Shown piece after piece: positions 6,005 to 11,748 of a stretch of DNA of 11,748 nt; the stretch's first letter is position 1; every line of letters starts with the position of its first letter. The position numbers and the translations under genes are program-made. A model generated the notes under the pieces. That model ran no database searches, had not been told where the DNA came from, and saw only the letters and a program-made list of their open reading frames with translations. The stretch is from Candidatus Muproteobacteria bacterium (GTDB taxonomy: Bacteria; Pseudomonadota; Gammaproteobacteria; Acidiferrobacterales; Sulfurifustaceae). The DNA lies in NCBI GenBank assembly GCA_023266455.1, contig JAHFQD010000024.1:1-11748 (forward strand). Reading direction: 5' to 3'.

Positions 6005-8008
6005 TCAGTTCGGTAGCGCGGGACGCGCGATTTGAAATCCTTGCGCGAAATCAATACCGAGTTCGCGCGCGGCAGCGAGCGTTTCCGGGTTTTCCACCGA
6101 TTCGGCGATGGTGTATCGGCCAAGTGCGTGCGCCAGCTGCACGATCGACCCCACGATAGCTTGGTCGACCGGGCTGGCGGAAAGGTCGTGCATATAACGT
6201 AAATCGATCTTCACACCGTCCACCGGGAGATGACGCAAATAGAACGGCGACGACAGGCCCACACCAACATTATCGAGCAAGGTGCGACAACCGATGCCGC
6301 GCAACTTCGTCAGAAACGCCTCGGCCATGCCGATATCGGCAACGATCGCCGACTCGGTGACTTCGAAACCGAGCAGCGCCGGATCGACGCCAGTCACGCG
6401 CAAGCGCGTCGCGATGAGATCGCAGATATCGGGTTGCGACAAACTCTGACGCGACAGATTGACGTTGCAACGCATCGACGCTTGACCGCGTTGCTGGGCC
6501 AGTAACTGAATCGTATGCAGGATCACCCAACGATCGACATCGGCCGCGAGGCCGAGACGCTCCGCTATCGGTAGAAAATCGTCCGGCGCCAACACGCTCT
6601 CGCCTTGATCGCACAAACGTAAAAGTATTTCTTGGCTATCGACTTCGCCGGAACGGGCGTTAACGATCGGCTGCGTCGCCAACACGAAACGGTTGTTTTC
6701 CATGGCGTCGCGCAACCGGCGCGTCCACGCGGCGTCGGACGTCGTTTCATCGGATTTATTTTGTTCCGCCACGAGATGGATACGCGTGCGATTACGCCCG
6801 CCGCGCTTCGCGAGGCGGCACGCCGTCTCCGCTTGCGCCAACACGATCGCGGACGACTCTGCGTCTTTACCGATCGGCGCAACGCCGATCGAGCAAGCGA
6901 CATACACGCGCTGCGTTTGATGGCGAAACGGATATTCCGACAACAGTGCGCGAAACGAATCTGCCGCAACCGCGGCCTGGGCCGTATCGACATCGTACAC
7001 CAGCAACGCGAACTCGTCGCCACCGAGACGCGCCAATAGGTCGCCTTTGCGCGCGCGCTTGAACAATACGCCGCCAACTTCCGTCAGCAACCGATCGCCG
7101 GCGGCGGGACCGAGTTTATCGTTCACGTTTTTGAAATTATCGAGATCGATGTAAAGCAGCGCGCAATGTTGCGTCACACGCTGGGCGCGTTCGACCACGC
7201 GCTCCAACTCTTCTTGGAAATAACTGCGATTGTGCAAACCGGTGACGGGATCGCGTTCGGCCACGCGTTTCAAATTCTCCATCACGGCGTGACGCTCGCC
7301 GACTTCGCGCAGGAACACGACGTAACGGGTCTCGCCTTCGGCCGTGAGCGCGCTGGTTTTCATCGCCAGTGAAAAATGACCGCCGCCTTTGCGGCAACCG
7401 TTCGCTTCGCGTTCTTGTCCGACCCAATCGGATATCCGATTCATATCGACGTTAGCGGATCGGCGCGCGATCAGTAGCTCGATGCGCTTACCGATCAACT
7501 CACGCACTTCGTAGCCGAATAATTTTTCGGTGGCGCGATTGACGGCGAGAATGACGCCCTGTTTGTCGATCGTCACGACGCTTTCGGACGTGTTGTCCAA
7601 AACGTTTTGCAGTCGATAGCGATGCGCGGTAGCTTCGAGACGTATGTGATCGAAAGAGTCGACCAAGCTGCGCATCTCGTCGGAGAATTCGCTTTGGAGC
7701 GTCTTGCCACCACCGGCGTTCTCAGCCTTAAGCGCCTCGGTCAGACGTTGTAACGGACGACGCACGACATGGTCGACGGTGAGATAACCGCCGACGAGCA
7801 AAATGACGCTGATGAAGGCGACGGTCACCGGCGCGAAATCGGCGACCCACGCCGCCGCGACCATCACGGAAGAGATAACAACGCCGACGCCGAGATAGCG
7901 CGCGGCCAAACTTGCGCTGGAATGACTGCGAACGAGTACCGGCGCGGCCTTCTGCGCCCGGTCTTTTTGGATTGGTGGCCCCACCGCCACCGTTCCTTTC
8001 ACTGGCAT
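6005..8008 (-). CDS. Membrane-bound PAS-GGDEF-EAL protein with degenerate EAL motif
   Basis: Cyclic di-GMP signalling protein (667 residues from ATG 8008). Order: basic N-terminus; two membrane helices (about 36-56 and 59-78) with almost no periplasmic loop; a linker; a PAS domain (about 132-238, with LDNTSESVVTIDKQG and LFGYEVRELIGK); GGDEF (about 250-415); EAL (about 425-665). The cyclase half looks functional: RDPVTGLHNR, YIDLDNFKNVNDKLG, LARLGGDEF at 326-334, and an I-site RKGD at 320-323 exactly five residues before GGDEF. The EAL half is altered: QEILLRL gives EIL at 460-462, and the usual DDFG is DNVG, so the second metal-binding Asp is Asn580. NVNLS, EVTES, VKID and IAESVE are kept. 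It may be mainly a cyclase, or a c-di-GMP sensor. GTG 8113 would add 35 residues but has no SD and covers palindromic leader DNA. ATG 8008 has only a weak G-rich sequence upstream, so the start is moderate. Confidence 0.9.
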   Translation of the reverse strand: MPVKGTVAVGPPIQKDRAQKAAPVLVRSHSSASLAARYLGVGVVISSVMVAAAWVADFAPVTVAFISVILLVGGYLTVDHVVRRPLQRLTEALKAENAGGGKTLQSEFSDEMRSLVDSFDHIRLEATAHRYRLQNVLDNTSESVVTIDKQGVILAVNRATEKLFGYEVRELIGKRIELLIARRSANVDMNRISDWVGQEREANGCRKGGGHFSLAMKTSALTAEGETRYVVFLREVGERHAVMENLKRVAERDPVTGLHNRSYFQEELERVVERAQRVTQHCALLYIDLDNFKNVNDKLGPAAGDRLLTEVGGVLFKRARKGDLLARLGGDEFALLVYDVDTAQAAVAADSFRALLSEYPFRHQTQRVYVACSIGVAPIGKDAESSAIVLAQAETACRLAKRGGRNRTRIHLVAEQNKSDETTSDAAWTRRLRDAMENNRFVLATQPIVNARSGEVDSQEILLRLCDQGESVLAPDDFLPIAERLGLAADVDRWVILHTIQLLAQQRGQASMRCNVNLSRQSLSQPDICDLIATRLRVTGVDPALLGFEVTESAIVADIGMAEAFLTKLRGIGCRTLLDNVGVGLSSPFYLRHLPVDGVKIDLRYMHDLSASPVDQAIVGSIVQLAHALGRYTIAESVENPETLAAARELGIDFAQGFQIARPALPN

Positions 8009-8087
8009 TTTCGCCCCGCCCCGTTTGACAGCTTGTGCCGGCCGTCCCTGGCAAGACAATGTCGTTATCGTGTAGCCGGTCCCTTGT

Positions 8088-8106
8088 CCCGATCGGGAAA
8101 TTCCCG
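8088..8106. promoter_or_regulatory. Overlapping inverted repeats, possible operator
   Basis: CCCGATCGGG (8088-8097) is a perfect 10-base palindrome. It overlaps CGGGAAATTCCCG (8094-8106), a 6-base inverted repeat around a central A. Both lie 80-100 bases upstream of the preferred ATG of the GGDEF/EAL gene. The position suits a regulator site, but no binding family is recognised. If the GTG at 8113 is the true start they would be coding. Confidence 0.3.
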
Positions 8107-8127
8107 GGTTCACACATGATTAATGTG

Positions 8128-8159
8128 CAATAAATATTCCCCGCCGATAGACGGCGGGG
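8128..8159 (-). terminator. Hairpin terminator of the arginase-OAT gene
   Basis: CCCCGCCG (8139-8146) and CGGCGGGG (8152-8159) form a perfect eight-pair GC stem with a five-base loop. On the minus strand it is followed by AATATTTATTG, a broken T-rich tract. It sits 35 bases past the stop at 8195 and before the GGDEF/EAL gene. In the plus direction the stem is followed by G residues, so it should act only for minus-strand transcription. The imperfect T-tract suggests moderate strength. Confidence 0.75.
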
Positions 8160-8194
8160 GGGGTGGGATACAAACCCTTGATTTTGCTGCGGAG

Positions 8195-10333
8195 CTAAAA
8201 ACCCGCGGCGGTGCCGGATCGGGGGGTGATCTCGGTATCGTCAAACCCGCGGGCGATACGTTTGACGGCCTCATCCAGTTGCGCACGCGTAATGGTCAGC
8301 GGCGGCACGAAACGTAGCACGGTTTGATGCGTGTCCTTCGTCAGTACGCCATGGCGCAGCAGCGTTTTGCACAGCTCGCGCGCATGCACCATGTCGACGT
8401 CGACCTCTAGACCGACGAACAAACCACGACCACGCACCTGACGCACGAACGGGTGCGGCAACGCGCGCAGCTTACGAATAAAATATTCTCCAAGTTCGGC
8501 CGCGCGCTCCACCAAACGGTCCTCGACCAATAAATTCAACGCTTCCAGCGCCACGGCGCAAGCCAATGGATTCCCGCCGAAGGTCGAACCATGATCGCCG
8601 GGTTTGAACACCCGCATCACTTCCTCGCGCGCCAAGAATGCCGAGATCGGCAGCAACCCGCCGCCGAGGGCTTTGCCGAGCAGCACTGCATCCGGAATCA
8701 CGCCGTCGTGTTCGGCCGCGAGCAACTTGCCGGTACGTCCAAGACCGGTTTGCACTTCGTCGCAGATCAGCAGCACATTGCGACGCCGACAGATGTCGGC
8801 GCAGGCTTTTAAATAACCGGGTGGCGGCACGATGATGCCGCCCTCGCCTTGCACCGGTTCGACGATGAACGCCGCCGTGTGCGGCGTAATCGCCGCTTCC
8901 AAGGCCGCGGCATTACCGTAGGGAATTTGCACGAAGCCGGACGGGAACGGTCCGAAGCCATCGCGGTACTGCGGCTCGCTCGACATAGCGAGGGCGCCGA
9001 GCGTGCGGCCGTGAAAATTTCCACTGCAGCAAATAATCTCCGCGCGTCCGTCGATGACGCCTTTTACTTTATAAGCCCACTTGCGCGCCGCCTTAATCGC
9101 GGTTTCGACCGCTTCGGCGCCGGTGTTCATTGGTAAGAACCGATCCTGCTTCGTGAGCGCGCAGACGCGCTGCGCCAACGGACCGAGGCGATCCGTGTAA
9201 TACGCGCGCGACACCATCGACAAGCGTTTCGCTTGCGTCGACAGCGCGCGCGTCAATCGCGGATGCGCATGACCGAAGCTGACAGCGGAGTACGCCGCCA
9301 TCATATCGAGATAACGTTGGCCTTTGAGGTCCCACACGTAAACGCCTTTGGCGCGCGTCAGTACGACCGGCAAGGGCTCGTAGTTACGCGCGCAGTAGCG
9401 GCGTTCGAGATCGACGCTGGCGTCGAGCGGTTGCGCCGCGGCCACCGCGTCGATCATCTGTTCCATCAAAGCCGCCGTGCGTCCATCGCGATCACCATCG
9501 GGATTGAACTCGGCGATTTCTAAACCGAGGAAACGCGGGTTATCGACGGTAGCGCGCAATGCCGCCACCACATCGCCGCCGCTTAAACCTTCCGCTACCG
9601 GCGTTGTGACCGCCGGCGCGTCGCGCGGATCGATCGCGTCGAGATCAATCGAAACGCCAAAACCGCTAGTGCCGCTTTGCACATGCGCCACCGCTTCTTC
9701 CATCACCATCGCCATACCGCGGGCGCGCACATCCTCCATGGAGTAAACCCGCACGCCGAGACGCTTGAGCAACTCCGCTTCCGCCGGTTCGAAACTGCGC
9801 GCGCCGATCAAGCACAGGTGTTGCGGCAACAGCGCTGGGCCGCGGCCAAAGCCGAGACGCGTCAGACTGGCGTCGCCGAAACCCAGCAACGCGGCAAGCG
9901 GCATACCGTGCAGTCGTCCGCTGGGACTGGTTTGTGGCGTGTGCGCGTCCATATGCGCGTCGATCCAGATCAAACCGAGCGCGCCGCGTTTCTTCATGCC
10001 GGCGCGCGCGCCGTTCCAGGTACCGACGGCGGAGGAATGATCGCCGCCGACAACAATGAACCGCGCGCCACGCGCGACGCTGGAACGCACCGTGCGCGCG
10101 AGCTGGCGCGCGAATGGCACCAGTGTACGCGGCGCAACTTTCTTCGATTCTTTCTTAGCGATACGCGCGGTGATCGTCTTGAGCCATATCAACGAACCGC
10201 GTAATTTGCCGCGCGCCATCAAACGCGCGCGCAGACGTTTGGGTCCGTCGGCGCAACGCGCATCCGGCGACCCGACACCGCAGGCGGCGCCGATCAAGTG
10301 AACCGCAGAGGCACCCATCGTCTTTCCACGCAT
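8195..10333 (-). CDS. Fused arginase - ornithine aminotransferase
   Basis: One open frame of 712 residues joins two enzymes. Residues 1-300 are an arginase (arginine to ornithine plus urea): GGDHS with His99, DAHMDAH (Asp125, His127, Asp129), SIDLDAIDP (Asp230, Asp232), His142 in RLHGMP and Glu275 in AEFNP, covering the binuclear Mn site. Residues 305-700 are a class III PLP aminotransferase of ornithine type (ornithine to glutamate 5-semialdehyde): NYEPLPV with Tyr318, AAYSAVSFGHAHP, GNFHGRTLGA with Arg443, VEPVQGEGGI, ICDEVQTGLGRTG with Asp525, and LLGKALGGG with PLP-lysine Lys554. The linker is only about 10 residues (near AAQPLDASVDLE), so both domains are essentially full length. The start is ATG 10333, with GAGGA seven bases upstream; the frame stays open to 10645 but the extra part lacks SD and homology. 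It is cytoplasmic, has its own terminator and is divergent from a semialdehyde dehydrogenase gene. In the arginase half the residue matching human Asn139 is Arg140. Confidence 0.93.
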   Translation of the reverse strand: MRGKTMGASAVHLIGAACGVGSPDARCADGPKRLRARLMARGKLRGSLIWLKTITARIAKKESKKVAPRTLVPFARQLARTVRSSVARGARFIVVGGDHSSAVGTWNGARAGMKKRGALGLIWIDAHMDAHTPQTSPSGRLHGMPLAALLGFGDASLTRLGFGRGPALLPQHLCLIGARSFEPAEAELLKRLGVRVYSMEDVRARGMAMVMEEAVAHVQSGTSGFGVSIDLDAIDPRDAPAVTTPVAEGLSGGDVVAALRATVDNPRFLGLEIAEFNPDGDRDGRTAALMEQMIDAVAAAQPLDASVDLERRYCARNYEPLPVVLTRAKGVYVWDLKGQRYLDMMAAYSAVSFGHAHPRLTRALSTQAKRLSMVSRAYYTDRLGPLAQRVCALTKQDRFLPMNTGAEAVETAIKAARKWAYKVKGVIDGRAEIICCSGNFHGRTLGALAMSSEPQYRDGFGPFPSGFVQIPYGNAAALEAAITPHTAAFIVEPVQGEGGIIVPPPGYLKACADICRRRNVLLICDEVQTGLGRTGKLLAAEHDGVIPDAVLLGKALGGGLLPISAFLAREEVMRVFKPGDHGSTFGGNPLACAVALEALNLLVEDRLVERAAELGEYFIRKLRALPHPFVRQVRGRGLFVGLEVDVDMVHARELCKTLLRHGVLTKDTHQTVLRFVPPLTITRAQLDEAVKRIARGFDDTEITPRSGTAAGF

Positions 10334-10456
10334 TTCGAAATCCTCATGAATCCTTTGCATCGATTTCGGCGTCGACGTGGCGAGCGCGTCGATTGCCGAT
10401 GCCCTACTCTTACCTTTAGATTTTAGAATGTGTATTGATTTTCGCCGGAGACCCGC
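10334..10456. promoter_or_regulatory. Divergent promoter region, arginase-OAT / aldehyde dehydrogenase
   Basis: An AT-rich patch (10411-10440) stands out from GC-rich surroundings and is the likely site of promoters both ways. On the plus strand, TTGCCG (10392-10397) and TAGATT (10416-10421) with an 18-base spacer give a weak sigma-70 promoter. The dehydrogenase ATG then follows with GGAG six bases upstream. On the minus strand TAAAAT (10419-10424) is a possible -10 for the fusion gene without a good -35. The short shared region suggests joint control by one regulator, but I see no clear operator. Confidence 0.4.
10341..10345 (-). promoter_or_regulatory. Ribosome binding site, decides arginase-OAT start at 10333
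   Basis: The minus strand reads GAGGA seven bases before ATG 10333. The next upstream ATG (10360) and the longest frame (from 10645, inside the divergent gene) have no SD. The arginase fold normally begins a few residues before the VHLIGAACGVG strand, which agrees with this start. Confidence 0.75.
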
Positions 10457-11748
10457 ATGGATGTGTTGAAACGACTTGGCATCGAGCCCGTAAACGCCGG
10501 TGTTTGCCTGGACGCCGACAACTGGGCCGGTAAATCCGACGCGCGCACGATCGATTCCGTCAATCCGGCCAACGGCAATCTCCTGGCGCGCGTGCGCGTC
10601 GCCACGGCTGACGATTACGAAGCGGTCATAAAAAGCTCGCAGCAAGCGTTTTCACAATGGCGTTCGGTACCGTCGCCACAACGCGGCGAGGCCGTGCGCC
10701 GGATCGCGGAATTATTGCGCACCAACAAAGACGCGCTCGGCACGCTGATCGCGCTCGAAAACGGCAAGATTAAAACCGAAGGCGATGGCGAAGTGCAGGA
10801 AATGATCGACATCGCCGACTTCGCCGTCGGCCAGTCGCGCATGCTGTACGGCCTGAGCATGCATTCCGAACGCCTCGATCATCGCATGATGGAGCAATGG
10901 CATCCGCTCGGTCCGATCGGCGTCATCACCGCGTTTAATTTTCCGACAGCGGTATGGGCGTGGAACGCGTTCATCGCCGCGATTTGCGGAGACTCGGTGG
11001 TGTGGAAACCGTCGCCGAAAACACCGCTGTGCGCCATCGCCGTACAGCGACTGTGTAATCAGGTCATGCGCGCCATGAATCTCCCGGCGATCTTTTCGTT
11101 GTTTATCAGCGGCGATAATTCGTTAGCAGAACATTTTGTTCGAGATAAACGCCTGCCGCTGATTTCGTTCACCGGCTCAAGCGCCATCGGGCGCAGGGTG
11201 GGCACCTGGGTCGCGGAGCGTATGGGCCGCAGTCTGTTGGAGTTAGGCGGCAACAACGCCATCATCATCGATGAAACCGCGGATCTCGGACTCGCGATCC
11301 CGGCGACGGTTTTCGGCGCGGTCGGTACCGCCGGACAACGTTGCACCACCACCCGCCGTTTGCTCGTACACGAATCGCGCGCCGACGACGTCGTGGCGCG
11401 TTTGATCGGCGCCTACAAACAAGTGCGCATCGGCGATCCGCTCGATCCTACGACCCTCATGGGCCCATTAATCGATGCCGCGGCGGTGCAGGCTTACCGC
11501 GCGGCGATCGAAGAAATAAAGAAAACCGGCGGCTCGATTATTTACGGCGGCCGCGTTTTGGATCGTGCGGGAAACTTTGTGGAACCCACGCTGGTGCGCG
11601 CGCATCACGATTTACCGATTCTGCAACGGGAAACGTTCGCGCCGATCTTATATATCGTGACCTACCGAACGCTCGACGACGCCATCGCCATGCACAACGA
11701 CGTGCCGCAAGGATTGTCGTCGTCCCTCTTCACGCTCGACTTGCGAAA
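10457..11748 (+). CDS. ALDH7-type semialdehyde dehydrogenase (C-terminus beyond window)
   Basis: NAD-dependent aldehyde dehydrogenase of the ALDH7/AmaB group (alpha-aminoadipic semialdehyde, or piperideine-6-carboxylate, dehydrogenase). There are 430 codons before the edge, of about 500 usual. Group marks are EVQEMIDIADFAVGQSR, MMEQWHPLGPIGVITAFNFP, GDSVVWKPSPKTPL, SFTGSSAIGRRVG and LPILQRETFAPILY. Catalytic residues are present: Asn161 in AFNFP, Glu262 in LELGGNN and nucleophile Cys296 in TAGQRCTTTRR. The LELGGNNAI and GTAGQRCTT forms favour ALDH7 over other families. The start ATG 10457 has GGAG six bases upstream. Known bacterial relatives act in lysine breakdown. Next to an arginase-ornithine aminotransferase it may instead, or also, oxidise glutamate 5-semialdehyde to glutamate. 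That is inference from position: the family is secure, the substrate is not. Confidence 0.93.
   Translation, partial: MDVLKRLGIEPVNAGVCLDADNWAGKSDARTIDSVNPANGNLLARVRVATADDYEAVIKSSQQAFSQWRSVPSPQRGEAVRRIAELLRTNKDALGTLIALENGKIKTEGDGEVQEMIDIADFAVGQSRMLYGLSMHSERLDHRMMEQWHPLGPIGVITAFNFPTAVWAWNAFIAAICGDSVVWKPSPKTPLCAIAVQRLCNQVMRAMNLPAIFSLFISGDNSLAEHFVRDKRLPLISFTGSSAIGRRVGTWVAERMGRSLLELGGNNAIIIDETADLGLAIPATVFGAVGTAGQRCTTTRRLLVHESRADDVVARLIGAYKQVRIGDPLDPTTLMGPLIDAAAVQAYRAAIEEIKKTGGSIIYGGRVLDRAGNFVEPTLVRAHHDLPILQRETFAPILYIVTYRTLDDAIAMHNDVPQGLSSSLFTLDLR

Noticed and set aside
8009..8113. N-terminal extension of the GGDEF-EAL protein to GTG 8113
   Set aside because: No SD before the GTG, and the DNA carries overlapping palindromes typical of a leader. 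Kept as an alternative because the ATG at 8008 also lacks a strong SD.
8156..8163. Run of eight G as a possible phase-variation tract
   Set aside because: It lies between the stop of the fusion gene and the terminator stem, outside any coding frame, so slippage would not switch a gene.
9677..10204. 175-codon open frame on the plus strand inside the arginase region
   Set aside because: It lies opposite strongly conserved arginase motifs, is rich in Arg and Gln as expected of an antisense shadow in GC-rich DNA, and has no recognisable domain.
10334..10645. N-terminal extension of the arginase-OAT frame back to 10645
   Set aside because: It would overlap the divergent dehydrogenase by nearly 190 bases, has no SD, and the extra residues do not resemble an arginase N-terminus. 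ATG 10333 has a well-placed GAGGA.

Overview
The window is a GC-rich bacterial chromosome segment. It is probably from a gammaproteobacterium: an HtpX close in pattern to the E. coli protein, an HD-GYP protein with a DUF3391 N-terminus, a PA0069-type radical SAM protein, MarC and endonuclease V all fit. The species cannot be named from the sequence. I see no insertion sequence, phage gene, tRNA, rRNA or CRISPR array. It reads as ordinary chromosome with one unusual gene.

Left part (1-3373): the N-terminal part of htpX (minus strand, cut by the window edge) is divergent from an unrecognised 395-residue helical protein. That gene meets a dodecin gene tail to tail. A divergent gap then leads to a DUF3391/HD-GYP protein of the c-di-GMP phosphodiesterase class, whose signature reads GYA instead of GYP.

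Middle part (3377-8113): four minus-strand genes lie close together. In transcription order they are a membrane-bound PAS-GGDEF-EAL protein, endonuclease V (nfi), a PA0069-family radical SAM protein and a MarC-family membrane protein. The gaps are 20, about 80 and about 60 bases with no clear terminator between them, so they may be one transcript. The GGDEF half keeps its active-site and I-site residues. The EAL half carries EIL for EAL and DN for the metal-binding DD pair, so it may be a poor or inactive phosphodiesterase.

Right part (8128-11748): the most interesting gene is a single uninterrupted reading frame joining a complete arginase to a complete ornithine aminotransferase (712 residues). 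It ends in a hairpin terminator. Divergent from it, across 123 bases, is an ALDH7-type semialdehyde dehydrogenase that runs off the right edge. Together they could take arginine to ornithine plus urea, then to glutamate semialdehyde, and possibly on to glutamate. The first two steps would sit on one polypeptide.

Several starts are not ATG (dodecin GTG, marC TTG, radical SAM GTG) and are supported by good Shine-Dalgarno sequences.
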